Below the pieces are notes generated by a model that was not told the DNA's origin, searched no databases, and worked only from the letters and a program-made list of their open reading frames with translations. From a virus, in IMG/VR virus record IMGVR_UViG_3300033145_000804, positions 1 to 47,645 of that record: 47,645 nucleotides of DNA; one strand, 5' to 3'. Of the stretch, positions 38,116 through 45,183 are shown in pieces (position 1 is the first letter of the stretch; each line of letters starts with the position of its first letter). Both the position numbers and the translations under genes were made by a program.

Positions 38116-38296
38116 AGCAGAGCCCATATCTTTCTACATGAGAGCTGTAGTCAGAGACGATGTCTATGAGATATCAGCACGAGGATATCTGATGGAAGCA
38201 CGGCTCAATGGAAAGCCAATCAATGTAGAGAAGGTAGATGTGAACTTTGCAGAGGGCGAATATCCAGTCATCCAGATTTCTAGTAGAGTGTTTTGA
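38087..38296 (+). CDS. Small hypothetical beta protein
   Basis: 69 residues from ATG 38087 following GGAGGG (38073-38078 area). Composition: KETEAEPISFYMRAVVRDD, then strands EARLNGKPINVEKVDVNF and PVIQISSRVF. Overlaps the GNAT gene's 3' end. Beta-rich and without cysteines; no family recognised. Confidence 0.55.
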   Translation: MARKRTKETEAEPISFYMRAVVRDDVYEISARGYLMEARLNGKPINVEKVDVNFAEGEYPVIQISSRVF

Positions 38297-38327
38297 TTAA
38301 GGATATAGACCGTATGAGTGAGAGAAC

Positions 38328-38786
38328 ATGTCAAGACCAACTAAGAAACTCAGAAAGAGTCAAAGGATAGCCTTTTTTGTGCAGGAACTAATTAGGGATA
38401 GGCCTTTACCATATGCTGAGGTAAGAGACAAGGTGGGGAAAGAGTTTAGTCTCTCTAAGACTGAGGCTGGTGGATGGTTAGGTGCACTCAATGGTAGATA
38501 CTTCATAATCTATCCAAGACAGAACTACTCTAATTCGTGTAAGGTCATCACTATTCCAACTCATATAGAAGATGCTAGAAAGATGTTTGAGAGACTAAGA
38601 GCACAAGTTCCAGTCAAATTTCTCATAAAACAAACTAGGGCAAGAATGAAGAATGCCAGTATGGTTGAGAAAATAATAAAGGACAGTCCCAATATAGACG
38701 TTCTTGAAATTTCTAGTAGGACAGGCTTATGTAAGAATACAGTCAAGGATATTATAGGCCAACTATATGCGGAGAGGAGAATATGA
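38328..38786 (+). CDS. DNA-binding protein with C-terminal helix-turn-helix
   Basis: 152 residues. The C-terminal part is a clean helix-turn-helix (NIDVLEISSRTGLCKNTVKD then IIGQLYAERRI). Basic N-terminus (SRPTKKLRKSQRIAFFVQEL) plus a first winged-helix-like segment (PYAEVRDKVGKEFSLSKTEA), so two DNA-binding units are likely. Regulator of the middle region, inferred. Confidence 0.6.
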   Translation: MSRPTKKLRKSQRIAFFVQELIRDRPLPYAEVRDKVGKEFSLSKTEAGGWLGALNGRYFIIYPRQNYSNSCKVITIPTHIEDARKMFERLRAQVPVKFLIKQTRARMKNASMVEKIIKDSPNIDVLEISSRTGLCKNTVKDIIGQLYAERRI

Positions 38787-39070
38787 TGTTCTGGATTGTT
38801 GGTGGATTACTTGCTATCAGCATAAGTGGTCTATTCATGCTTCTATGCCACATGGATGTGAAGGCAATGTCTAGTAAGGAAGAGGCATTACCTGAGAATG
38901 AGACAAGGCATGTTTCACAGCCAACAGGCAAACCAGACAGTGGAAACAAGCTATGTATTCTTTGTCATGAACGTCCTGCTGTTGATGGAACAGATGTATG
39001 CAGTCTCTGTGAAGAGGAGAACATAGGAACAGCTATGATATTTGACCAACCAGACAGTGAGGTTCCGTAG
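38783..39070 (+). CDS. Membrane-anchored zinc-finger protein
   Basis: 95 residues; ATGA overlap with the upstream gene. N-terminal span (FWIVGGLLAISISGLFMLLC), a linker (SSKEEALPENETRHVSQP), then KLCILCHERPAVDGTDVC with SLCEEE, a compact zinc knuckle. The topology places the zinc knuckle either in the cytoplasm or outside depending on orientation. Function unknown. Confidence 0.6.
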   Translation: MMFWIVGGLLAISISGLFMLLCHMDVKAMSSKEEALPENETRHVSQPTGKPDSGNKLCILCHERPAVDGTDVCSLCEEENIGTAMIFDQPDSEVP

Positions 39071-39072
39071 TT

Positions 39073-39426
39073 ATGGCAACCAGTGAAAGAGTGACTAAAG
39101 TTACGTATAAAGTAGATATACCACTAGTGCTATTGATGATTCTGTCCCTAGGATACTTTGTATACCCACAATGGCAAGGAGTGTTCGGAATATTCATATT
39201 CACTGCGGTTGTAGCCCTCAGTGCACTCATATCTGCAGTGCCATTGGTGGGTATATTCCTGCAACAGTTTGCTCTATCTACATGGATTGTTCCCAAGGTA
39301 TTTGAACTGACTGGCTTGTGGCATACATGGCTAACAGGCATTATATGGATAATGGCACTCATATTGGGGTTTATTATATATGTGTTGTCAACACTATGGA
39401 TATTGGTTGAACTTACAGACTCATGA
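39073..39426 (+). CDS. Multi-span membrane protein
   Basis: 117 residues with three or four hydrophobic segments: IPLVLLMILSLGYFVYP, GVFGIFIFTAVVALSALISA, GIIWIMALILGFIIYVLST. Short loops and few charges. Follows the anchored zinc-knuckle gene by 2 bases, so the two may form a complex. No family recognised. Confidence 0.6.
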   Translation: MATSERVTKVTYKVDIPLVLLMILSLGYFVYPQWQGVFGIFIFTAVVALSALISAVPLVGIFLQQFALSTWIVPKVFELTGLWHTWLTGIIWIMALILGFIIYVLSTLWILVELTDS

Positions 39427-39488
39427 TGATGTGTGCATATACTGTTGGGGAAGGTAAATGGAAAGTGTAATAGCAAAGGAAATAGGTA

Positions 39489-39570
39489 AATATATAATAG
39501 GGAATGTCGCCAGCCTCTCGTGTGCAGGGAGGTGCTATCCCCGACAGGTGCACAACCATAGAACACCAGC
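39489..39570 (+). ncRNA. GC-rich structured RNA candidate with TATA box
   Basis: 39501-39570 has 42 G/C of 70 bases by count, against an AT-rich background. CCTCTC (39514-39519) pairs with GGGAGG (39527-39532), or TGTGCA (39521-39526) pairs with TGCACA (39549-39554) around GGGA/TCCC; GTCG/CGAC and GGTG/CACC add stems. A TATATAAT box (39491-39498) lies just upstream. It is not a canonical tRNA (no TTCRA loop). A 44-codon frame (39458-39592) also spans it with atypical codons, so a protein reading is not excluded. Confidence 0.45.
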
Positions 39571-39588
39571 TATAATGGAGGAATGTAT

Positions 39589-39915
39589 ATGAAGAAGTTC
39601 ATTGGTATTAAAAAGCCAAGAGTCATAATAAACTACCTAAGAGACAGTTTCGATAAGAATGATTTGCTCTTGGTTGCTATAGAGAAAGTAGAGGGCAGTC
39701 CAATTGACTTTCTCCAGAGACGCTATCATAAGAGTGTTGAAAGTTTATCTAAGAAAGAAGAGAGAGTCTTCAGAACGATGTGTAAACTGTCGAAGAAGCT
39801 GAGATGTAAGAAAGCATGGTTTTCTGACTTAATTGAGCTTGCTTTCAAAGCTGGAGCAACAGATATGGCTATGGCTCTACATTGTGCCAGTGTGTATGCA
39901 GAGAACTGTGACTGA
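39589..39915 (+). CDS. Hypothetical basic helical protein
   Basis: 108 residues from ATG 39589, 7 bases after GGAGG (39577-39581); ATG 39583 is too close. Rich in Lys/Arg helices (KKPRVIINYLRDSFDKND; SLSKKEERVFRTMCKLSKKL). Three cysteines without a clear metal motif. No family recognised. Confidence 0.5.
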   Translation: MKKFIGIKKPRVIINYLRDSFDKNDLLLVAIEKVEGSPIDFLQRRYHKSVESLSKKEERVFRTMCKLSKKLRCKKAWFSDLIELAFKAGATDMAMALHCASVYAENCD

Positions 39916-39938
39916 ATACATTGAGAGGAGTTGTGTAG

Positions 39939-40352
39939 ATGCATGATGGTGAAGTCTTGTCTGACGATATGCTAGTGGCATGCAAGATATACGAGATTAC
40001 GATTCTACTAAAGAGAAATGTCGGCTTGAAGACCCTTGTAAGAGAGTTAAGTAAGAAGATGGATTCAGGTAGGGTTGAGAGAGCACTGAAGTCTCTGGAG
40101 AACTGGGAGATAATAAGAAAGCAACTTGGCTTCATAGATGGTGGTATAGAGTATAACTATGTGCTAAGTCCCATATGTGTAAGTATCATTGGAACAGTAT
40201 ACGATGAGGTCATACACAACATACGCTTGGTGAAACTTGATGCAAAGCAGTCAGAGGCTCTGCTTGCATACCTAAGAGATAACAAATCAAACATAATGAG
40301 AGACTTTGAGGGATTCGGTAGATTGAAGTCGTTATTGGCGCTACTAGATTAG
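39939..40352 (+). CDS. Winged-helix regulator
   Basis: 137 residues. MLVACKIYEITILLKRNVGL and VRELSKKMDSGRVERALKSL, then ENWEIIRKQLGFIDGGIEYN, give the helix-turn-helix plus wing of archaeal winged-helix regulators. The C-terminal helix pair (LDAKQSEALLAYLRDNKSNI) probably dimerises. Probable transcription factor acting on viral or host promoters. Confidence 0.65.
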   Translation: MHDGEVLSDDMLVACKIYEITILLKRNVGLKTLVRELSKKMDSGRVERALKSLENWEIIRKQLGFIDGGIEYNYVLSPICVSIIGTVYDEVIHNIRLVKLDAKQSEALLAYLRDNKSNIMRDFEGFGRLKSLLALLD

Positions 40353-40402
40353 ATTGTGGTAGGAAAAAAAGAGGTAGGAATGAAATATTTGGAGGATTAA
40401 AT

Positions 40403-40675
40403 ATGTCTAAAAAGAGAGGTCGTGTGAAGCTATTGGTAAAGGTCTGCAACTGTGAAGACCCACTACCACAACCACAGCTACAAGAGGGCATATGTCCAAT
40501 ATGCGGTAAGGTTGAAAAGGTTCTCTCTGGAGTAGTATGTGGTAGATGTGGATACACTATAGTAGACAGCAATCTTAGTGAGTATTCCAGCCTGGAGAGA
40601 AGGTGTGAACACACCGAGGAAAATCGGAATACTTCTATGAAGATAGACGTTAAAGCAGATAAGAAACACAGGTGA
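40403..40675 (+). CDS. TFB-like zinc-ribbon protein (no cyclin domains)
   Basis: 90 residues. The core ICPICGKVEKVLSGVVCGRC, then GYTIVDSNLSEYSSLERR, mirrors the N-terminus of archaeal TFB/TFIIB: a zinc ribbon that contacts the RNA polymerase dock, followed by a short B-reader-like segment. The two cyclin-like core domains that bind TATA/TBP are absent. A free ribbon could occupy the polymerase dock and alter promoter choice. Also possible is a generic zinc ribbon; the length and loop pattern favour the TFB type. Confidence 0.55.
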   Translation: MSKKRGRVKLLVKVCNCEDPLPQPQLQEGICPICGKVEKVLSGVVCGRCGYTIVDSNLSEYSSLERRCEHTEENRNTSMKIDVKADKKHR

Positions 40676-40681
40676 TGCTGA

Positions 40682-41011
40682 ATGAAGGGAGTATGGATTA
40701 AGTGCCTAAGCGATATAGTCAATTTGGCCAGACAGATAGGTTGTTTGATGTATTATAAATACAGTGACAACGCTCATATATATTACGTAAGAGCTTCTGG
40801 TGGTGGAGACTCAGACAGTGTCCACTATATTTTGGTTCGTCTTAATACACCAATTGATGGTGGTGGGTTTGTGACGTTGAATGAAGATGGCAAGATACAA
40901 ATCTCAAAGAGTCCAATAATGCCAGTTTGCGCTAAGATAGCAGAAGTTGAATACGATGAATACTTACTTAGTATAATTGAGGAGAGAAAGAAGTGGGATA
41001 CAACTCTCTGA
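40682..41011 (+). CDS. Hypothetical beta-rich protein
   Basis: 109 residues. Strand-rich centre (NAHIYYVRASGGGDSDSV; HYILVRLNTPIDGGGFVTLN) and a helical acidic end (EYDEYLLSIIEERKKW). Starts 6 bases after the zinc-ribbon gene. Family not recognised. Confidence 0.5.
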   Translation: MKGVWIKCLSDIVNLARQIGCLMYYKYSDNAHIYYVRASGGGDSDSVHYILVRLNTPIDGGGFVTLNEDGKIQISKSPIMPVCAKIAEVEYDEYLLSIIEERKKWDTTL

Positions 41012-41033
41012 TGTGCCATATGGTGCTTGATGA

Positions 41034-41426
41034 ATGTATCATATAAAAATAGACCTAAGTGATGAAGAGCTAAGGGCCATTGAAGCAGCTTTCTTCATGC
41101 AGTTGACTAAAGAAGAGTTTCAGAGCATAAAGCCTTACCTGATAGACATCTGGAGACGAATAGAGCGAGCTAAAGATGAGGGCGTAGAGATGCTAGCAAA
41201 GGCTAATTTGCTATCATGTTTATCTATTGGAACAAGCTATACCCTTGAAGCACTGCAGAGCATATATGAGAGCAAGTTTAGAGAGCCTATCTCAATAGAC
41301 ACAATTAGAGACATAGTCGATAAGATACACAAAGACGGCTTACTCGACATAAGAACAGATAAAGAACATGGCATGCTTGTTGGAATAAAGGAGAATATTG
41401 AACATGAAGAAGAGAAGAAGACATAA
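41034..41426 (+). CDS. Winged-helix-like protein
   Basis: 130 residues. N-terminal helical part (IDLSDEELRAIEAAFFMQ), a middle SCLSIGTSYTLEALQSIY, and a PISIDTIRDIVDKIHKDG segment with KEHGMLVGIKENI wing strand, typical of a winged helix. Acidic end (EHEEEKKT). Likely regulator. Confidence 0.5.
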   Translation: MYHIKIDLSDEELRAIEAAFFMQLTKEEFQSIKPYLIDIWRRIERAKDEGVEMLAKANLLSCLSIGTSYTLEALQSIYESKFREPISIDTIRDIVDKIHKDGLLDIRTDKEHGMLVGIKENIEHEEEKKT

Positions 41427-41601
41427 GAGACTTGAAGAAGAAAGAGGCAAATGTGGCATATGTGGAAGGGAGATAGATTCAGCTGTGCTTATAATAAAGG
41501 CAAAGGTAACAAAGAGGACATTTGAGACAAGTAGAGTTGTAGAGATTCTATGCTCCAGATGCTGGAATGACAAATATGCAAGGGAGGCAAGACAGACATG
41601 A
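41404..41601 (+). CDS. Small zinc-finger protein
   Basis: 65 residues from ATG 41404 (TTG 41398 also in frame). Very basic N-terminus (KKRRRHKRLEEERG), then KCGICGREIDSAVLII and VEILCSRCWND, a zinc ribbon. The start overlaps the previous gene; the stop is coupled to the next ATG (ATGA). Confidence 0.6.
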   Translation: MKKRRRHKRLEEERGKCGICGREIDSAVLIIKAKVTKRTFETSRVVEILCSRCWNDKYAREARQT

Positions 41602-41816
41602 GCAAGAATCGGTATGGAATGTATATTAAGCCTTCATTATCTCCTCCATTCAGAGCAACACCAAGGATGTCCGCTCTAAGGAGTATCAGGGTATGGTGTA
41701 AGAGACACTCTAGGCCAGTGTTGATGAGAGGCATAGTGCCCCCTGTAGCAGGCAAGATAATTATGGTGTATAGATGTCCTGAATGTGATAACATTATTGT
41801 TGTGGAGGAGTTGTAG
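41598..41816 (+). CDS. Small zinc-binding protein
   Basis: 72 residues. IRVWCKRHSRPVLMRGIV and MVYRCPECDNIIVVEEL give CxxH and CxxC, one zinc site. Basic N-terminus. Coupled to the previous zinc-finger gene by a 4-base overlap. Confidence 0.55.
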   Translation: MSKNRYGMYIKPSLSPPFRATPRMSALRSIRVWCKRHSRPVLMRGIVPPVAGKIIMVYRCPECDNIIVVEEL

Positions 41817-41883
41817 GAAAAGTGGATATTAGCGCCTCAATAGAAAGTATGGAGTGAAACGGAGAAACATTGGTGTATTGTAA

Positions 41884-42765
41884 ATGTTGATGATGAGAAA
41901 CATTCCAGCAACCGATTTTGATGCAAAGAAGGTCAAGTATCCTCGTCTAGACAGAATAATTAGGGTTCAGCCATATCCAGAGGTGCTCATTGATAAACTG
42001 ATATACTGGCAAGAGAAGAGATGTGGAAGCAATATAGGAATAAGGTTAGTGAGTGACGACAGATTAGAAATCAGAACTAGAAAGCAAGAGAGTGCTCATC
42101 CAGACTTTGTGGAAGCGTTCAATAGAACAGGAAGGGTCGATAATATCAGAGCAATGATGAAGTCCTTTCCAAAGCCACATGAGGTTGTTGTCTTTGCAGA
42201 ACTTCTACGAGAGGGAAGGAGTCCCAGTAGAGTGGAGTTACATGAGAGGGATGACTGCGTTGTCTTTGATATATTCACAAGGGAAGAGGGATTTCTAGAA
42301 TATCCAAGAGTTGTCTGCAAGTGTAATGTCTTTGGAATTCCAGTAGTGAGATGTTATGCGGAAACTAGACATACTTCCCTTAGTGAGATACTAGAGTTCA
42401 GGGACAGAATGGTTGCTCTAGCCGAAGAGAATGGTAGAGAGGGAGTTGTCGGAAAGACATGGTTTGATGGACAATGTATATTCTTCAAGGAAAAGATAGA
42501 CATGCCAAAGCTGGAGAGAGAGAGTAAGCCACCATCAGAGTGGTCTTTTCTACCAGTATTACCAGACTCAGAGGTCATGGGTGCCATAGAGAAGGTAAGA
42601 GAAAGCATAGGAGACGAACAGTTCAATGATAAAACAATAGCTATGCCACTTATAGCAAAGTATGTAAAAGAGGAATGTGAAAAGCATAAATATAGAGCCC
42701 CCAAGAAATTATTCAGGTATTACATAGAGCGTCTGGAAGACATCAAGATATCCAAGGAGAGATGA
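41884..42765 (+). CDS. ATP-dependent RNA ligase (Rnl-type nucleotidyltransferase)
   Basis: 293 residues. Motif I IYWQEKRCGSNIGIRL with adenylated Lys45 (KRCGSN resembles the KxDGxN/ KxxG class). Motif III EVVVFAELL, IIIa CVVFDIFTRE, motif IV GREGVVGKTW and motif V IFFKEKI are all visible. The C-terminal helical domain (about 215-290) fits RNA ligases of the Rnl1/Rnl2/Rnl3 group, not DNA ligases. Two genes downstream is an RlaP-like nucleotidyltransferase, a known companion of RNA ligases. Likely seals tRNA or rRNA breaks. Confidence 0.8.
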   Translation: MLMMRNIPATDFDAKKVKYPRLDRIIRVQPYPEVLIDKLIYWQEKRCGSNIGIRLVSDDRLEIRTRKQESAHPDFVEAFNRTGRVDNIRAMMKSFPKPHEVVVFAELLREGRSPSRVELHERDDCVVFDIFTREEGFLEYPRVVCKCNVFGIPVVRCYAETRHTSLSEILEFRDRMVALAEENGREGVVGKTWFDGQCIFFKEKIDMPKLERESKPPSEWSFLPVLPDSEVMGAIEKVRESIGDEQFNDKTIAMPLIAKYVKEECEKHKYRAPKKLFRYYIERLEDIKISKER

Positions 42766-42766
42766 G

Positions 42767-42943
42767 ATGACTAAATATAAATGTGGACATGAGACTGACA
42801 TTATAGTTCTAGATAGTAACCTATTATCCTTAGCTGCTTACTTCGAGTGGCTTGAATCCGTTGGAGAGGACGGAACAAGGGAGCTATGTTTCGAGTGCTT
42901 CAACAAAAAATGGAGACATAAAGAATGGGTGAGGTCTAAGTGA
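42767..42943 (+). CDS. 58-residue zinc-binding microprotein
   Basis: ATG follows an AAGGAGAG-type site. Product MTKYKCGHETDIIVLDSNLL ... LCFECFNKKWRHKEWVRSK: a CGH near the start and CxxC near the end, one zinc site. Stop overlaps the GTG of the DUF4326 gene (GTGA). It belongs to the ligase operon by spacing. Confidence 0.6.
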   Translation: MTKYKCGHETDIIVLDSNLLSLAAYFEWLESVGEDGTRELCFECFNKKWRHKEWVRSK

Positions 42944-43224
42944 AAAGAATACAACGCAAAAGAATAAAAGGATGGAAAATGCCCAAGAATGCAGTCTATG
43001 TAGGTCGTCCTACGAAATGGGGCAACCCATTTACAGTTGGTGTTGATGGAGATAGATTAACTGTAGTTGAGAAATACGAAATGTGGTTACGTGAGAGACT
43101 TAGGAAAGACCCATGCTTTCTGGATGAGCTGAAGGGAAGAAATTTAGCCTGTTGGTGTTCATTGGATAAGCCTTGTCATGCTGATGTCATTCTGTTGTTG
43201 TTTGAGCATGGTATGGTGGAATAA
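42940..43224 (+). CDS. DUF4326-family protein
   Basis: 94 residues from GTG. The DUF4326 signature is strong: NAVYVGRPTKWGNPFTVG, a WLRERLRKDP helix and GRNLACWCSLDKPCHADVIL. The family is widespread in phages and mobile elements; its biochemical role is not established, but conserved Cys/His and NP residues suggest nucleotide or metal binding. Lying between RNA ligase and nucleotidyltransferase it may belong to nucleotide repair or a conflict system. Confidence 0.85.
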   Translation: MKRIQRKRIKGWKMPKNAVYVGRPTKWGNPFTVGVDGDRLTVVEKYEMWLRERLRKDPCFLDELKGRNLACWCSLDKPCHADVILLLFEHGMVE

Positions 43225-43832
43225 TGACGAACACTGTCTTCAAAACTGTCGTGGGCTCTCACATGTGGGGTATGAATCATAAGGATAGTGATATAGACTA
43301 CTTCATCTGCTACTCTGTTCCAACGAGGGACATTCTATCTGGTGTTGCAAATATTAAGTCATCTCATACGAAGCATGGTATTGCGGATTATGCAAAGCAT
43401 GAAGTTGGTATAGTCGTTAATCAGTTGTTGAAAGGGAATGTTAATTTCCTATGGGGAGTGATGAGTCCAGTGGTAGAGAAGTCATCTAAGTGGCACAGAG
43501 AGTTGAAGAGAATAGTGAAGAAGAATGTATCTAAGAACTGTTATAACTCAATATATGGCCTAGCTGTTCACAATTATAAAAAATACATTGAGTCTGGAAG
43601 GGATGTATCGGAGAAACGATGTAATATTATTGCTCGCACAATTGAGTTTGGTATCAATCTTCTTAGTAGCAGAAAGATTGTCTTTAGGCCAGTCCATAGC
43701 GCTACTCCTGAAATGATTGAGAACATGTTGGACTGCCTATATGGTGCTTTGCTGGATAGTTCATTGCCAGATAAACCAAATGAGAAGCCATTCAGAGAAT
43801 GGCTTTTGAATTACAGATTGATGATTCTTTAG
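43224..43832 (+). CDS. RlaP-like nucleotidyltransferase (Pol-beta fold)
   Basis: 202 residues; TAATG coupling with DUF4326. The catalytic signature GSHMWGMNHKDSDIDYFICY fits GS...DSDID of the predicted nucleotidyltransferase group that includes RlaP (RNA-ligase-associated Pol-beta-like). The rest is helical (YNSIYGLAVHNYKKYIES; FREWLLNYRLMIL). RlaP proteins accompany RNA ligases in RNA-repair cassettes. Here the ligase lies 460 bases upstream. A role in end-healing before sealing is inferred. Confidence 0.8.
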   Translation: MTNTVFKTVVGSHMWGMNHKDSDIDYFICYSVPTRDILSGVANIKSSHTKHGIADYAKHEVGIVVNQLLKGNVNFLWGVMSPVVEKSSKWHRELKRIVKKNVSKNCYNSIYGLAVHNYKKYIESGRDVSEKRCNIIARTIEFGINLLSSRKIVFRPVHSATPEMIENMLDCLYGALLDSSLPDKPNEKPFREWLLNYRLMIL

Positions 43833-43845
43833 AATGTTAAGGAAA

Positions 43846-43853
43846 CTTTATAT
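43846..43853 (+). promoter_or_regulatory. TATA-like promoter of the microgene region
   Basis: GAAACTTTATATG (TATA part CTTTATAT) resembles the GAAACTTTAAAC box in front of the capsid operon. It sits 60 bases before ATG 43914 after the stop of the nucleotidyltransferase gene. Confidence 0.4.
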
Positions 43854-43913
43854 GTGTGACCACAATAAAAAATACAGACGAGTGAATAGAGAGGAAAACT
43901 GAGATGAATATGT

Positions 43914-44276
43914 ATGACAAAACCAAAATGGTGTAGATTATCGGAAAAACCAATAAAATCATTTAGGCTATTGGATAGTTTAAAGGAATATTGGCAACAC
44001 AAGTTGGGTCTATGCAGATTTGGTATAGAAGTCACTCTTACGCATGAGCCCTACTTTGGCAGATTGGATAGAGGGCTTAATGAGAATCACTGGTTGATAA
44101 CAGCTAATAATGAGCGTGTTCTGTTACATGAGCTATTGGAGTTGCTTCTGATTAAGAGTAATGTTGAGCCAAATAATCATGACATAATATTTCCTCTAAC
44201 AAACGCTCTGCTGAGACTGAAGTATACTAGGGGCAACATTGTTGAAGCAAGAACTAAAAATTATCGAATGGAGTGA
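43914..44276 (+). CDS. Hypothetical protein with HELxE segment
   Basis: 120 residues. WRL...KEYWQHKLGLCRFGIEV strands and a LLHELLELLLIKSN helix. HELLE resembles a zincin helix but lacks the second His of HExxH, so catalysis is doubtful. Alpha+beta; no family recognised. First gene of the microgene cluster. Confidence 0.5.
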   Translation: MTKPKWCRLSEKPIKSFRLLDSLKEYWQHKLGLCRFGIEVTLTHEPYFGRLDRGLNENHWLITANNERVLLHELLELLLIKSNVEPNNHDIIFPLTNALLRLKYTRGNIVEARTKNYRME

Positions 44277-44280
44277 ACAG

Positions 44281-44559
44281 GTGAGTTATGTGCCGAAAGA
44301 AACTAAAGAAATTGACAAAATGTCAGCAGTAAGAGAGGAAAGTCAGATAATTGGCTGTTTCTTAGATTGGCTTAGGCAAGATGGAGTTGTGCTCTGTCGT
44401 ATAGATAAAGAGCTTGCTAAAGAGGGATTTCTGAAGCTCTATGAAATTGGGGAGACAACTGAGGAGCTTCTGGCAAAGTATTTCGATATAGATATGTATA
44501 GGCTTGAGCATGAACAGAGGGAAGTGTTGAAAAAGATAAGGAGTAATGTGAGTGGGTGA
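44281..44559 (+). CDS. Small phage-type helical protein
   Basis: 92 residues from GTG 44281 (GGAGTGA site; the longer frame from 44239 runs back into the upstream gene). Sequence feature REESQIIGCFLDWLRQDGVV, then EELLAKYFDIDMYRLEHEQR, common in short phage proteins of unknown role. Its TGA overlaps GTG 44556. Confidence 0.55.
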   Translation: MSYVPKETKEIDKMSAVREESQIIGCFLDWLRQDGVVLCRIDKELAKEGFLKLYEIGETTEELLAKYFDIDMYRLEHEQREVLKKIRSNVSG

Positions 44560-44582
44560 GCGGAGAACATCCTTTGGAGTGA
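44556..44582 (+). pseudogene. Eight-codon relic of a duplicated small-gene N-terminus
   Basis: GTG AGC GGA GAA CAT CCT TTG GAG then TGA reads MSGEHPLE, matching the start MRGKHPLD of the 47154 gene; 13 bases (AACATCCTTTGGA) are identical. The remainder of the gene is missing or merged into the next one. It may now serve as a leader or as SD context. Confidence 0.35.
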
Positions 44583-44587
44583 ATAGA

Positions 44588-44785
44588 ATGAAGGAATTTT
44601 TAAAAGCCAGTGAAGAAAACGTCAAGTTTTTGAGGAATTTGTTTGGGTTGCCAGAGATAGAAGGAGAAGTTAAAAAAGATATTTTAGCCGAAATGAATGG
44701 AATGTGGAAAGAATTATCGGAGGAAGGAACCGACTCTGTTGAACTGGTTCGTCAGATTAGATATGATGAGTGTGATGTCCATTAA
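44588..44785 (+). CDS. Small helical protein, partial paralogue of the 47154 gene
   Basis: 65 residues from ATG 44588 after GGAGTGA (GTG 44552 also in frame). The C-terminal segment DSVELVRQIRYDECDVH resembles DPVEVVRSIRERRCDV in the 47154 product, whose N-terminus is echoed just upstream. Acidic helix in the middle. Role unknown. Confidence 0.5.
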   Translation: MKEFLKASEENVKFLRNLFGLPEIEGEVKKDILAEMNGMWKELSEEGTDSVELVRQIRYDECDVH

Positions 44786-44948
44786 ACCAAAACAGCATTT
44801 CAAAATAATTTGTTCAGAGTGCGGTGAGGAGATGCCACTTGTGGGAAGTTGCTACAACAGTGACCCTATTCAAGACCAATATCAGTGTGAGAATCCGAAG
44901 TGTAAGAACAGAAAGTTTGTAATTGTTTTGAGAGAGAAAGGATGGTAA
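44775..44948 (+). CDS. Zinc-ribbon microprotein
   Basis: 57 residues (in-frame ATGs at 44763, 44766 and 44775). KIICSECGEEMPLVGSCY, then YQCENPKCKNRKFVI: CxxC and C-x4-C, a zinc ribbon. Overlaps the previous gene by 11 bases. Confidence 0.55.
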   Translation: MSIKPKQHFKIICSECGEEMPLVGSCYNSDPIQDQYQCENPKCKNRKFVIVLREKGW

Positions 44949-44971
44949 GTAGAACATATGAGGCTGTAAAA

Positions 44972-44991
44972 AGGTGAGGTGAGGTGAGGTG
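44972..44991 (+). repeat. Four tandem copies of the ribosome-site word AGGTG
   Basis: AGGTG x4 lies directly before ATG 44993. The repeat matches the archaeal anti-SD (AGGAGGTGATCC) at several registers. It probably arose by slippage and could tune initiation. Confidence 0.7.
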
Positions 44992-44992
44992 G

Positions 44993-45103
44993 ATGAGCGA
45001 TTTCTGGCTTGGTTTTTTTGTGGGTTCGTGGATTGTATTGCTAATTCGATTGATACAGGTTCAAAAGAAGCTGAAGAAGCTTGAGAGAGAGGTGAGCGTG
45101 TGA
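44993..45103 (+). CDS. 36-residue membrane microprotein
   Basis: MSDFWLGFFVGSWIVLLIRL is one hydrophobic span, then a basic helix (QKKLKKLEREVSV). Preceded by the AGGTG array. The stop overlaps the next GTG. Could be a holin-like or regulatory peptide. Confidence 0.5.
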   Translation: MSDFWLGFFVGSWIVLLIRLIQVQKKLKKLEREVSV

Positions 45104-45183
45104 GAGTAAAGGAAGCTGTAAACGAATGGGTAAATGCGGTAAGACCGAAAATAAGCGACATGGTGAGGGAGTGGGTTGGGTGA
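45100..45183 (+). CDS. 27-residue microprotein
   Basis: GTG overlaps the upstream TGA (GTGTGA region). Sequence MRVKEAVNEWVNAVRPKISD ends REWVG: an amphipathic helix. Its own TGA overlaps the next GTG. Support comes from chain-like overlaps only. Confidence 0.35.
   Translation: MRVKEAVNEWVNAVRPKISDMVREWVG

Noticed and set aside
39521-39532. Stem with 7-base loop GTGTGCA, which could be read as a tRNA-His-type anticodon (GTG)
   Set aside because: No D arm, T arm or acceptor stem can be built around it and position 37 would be C.
43914-44276. HELLE segment considered as a zinc protease motif
   Set aside because: The second His of HExxH is absent and no other metal ligand is apparent.
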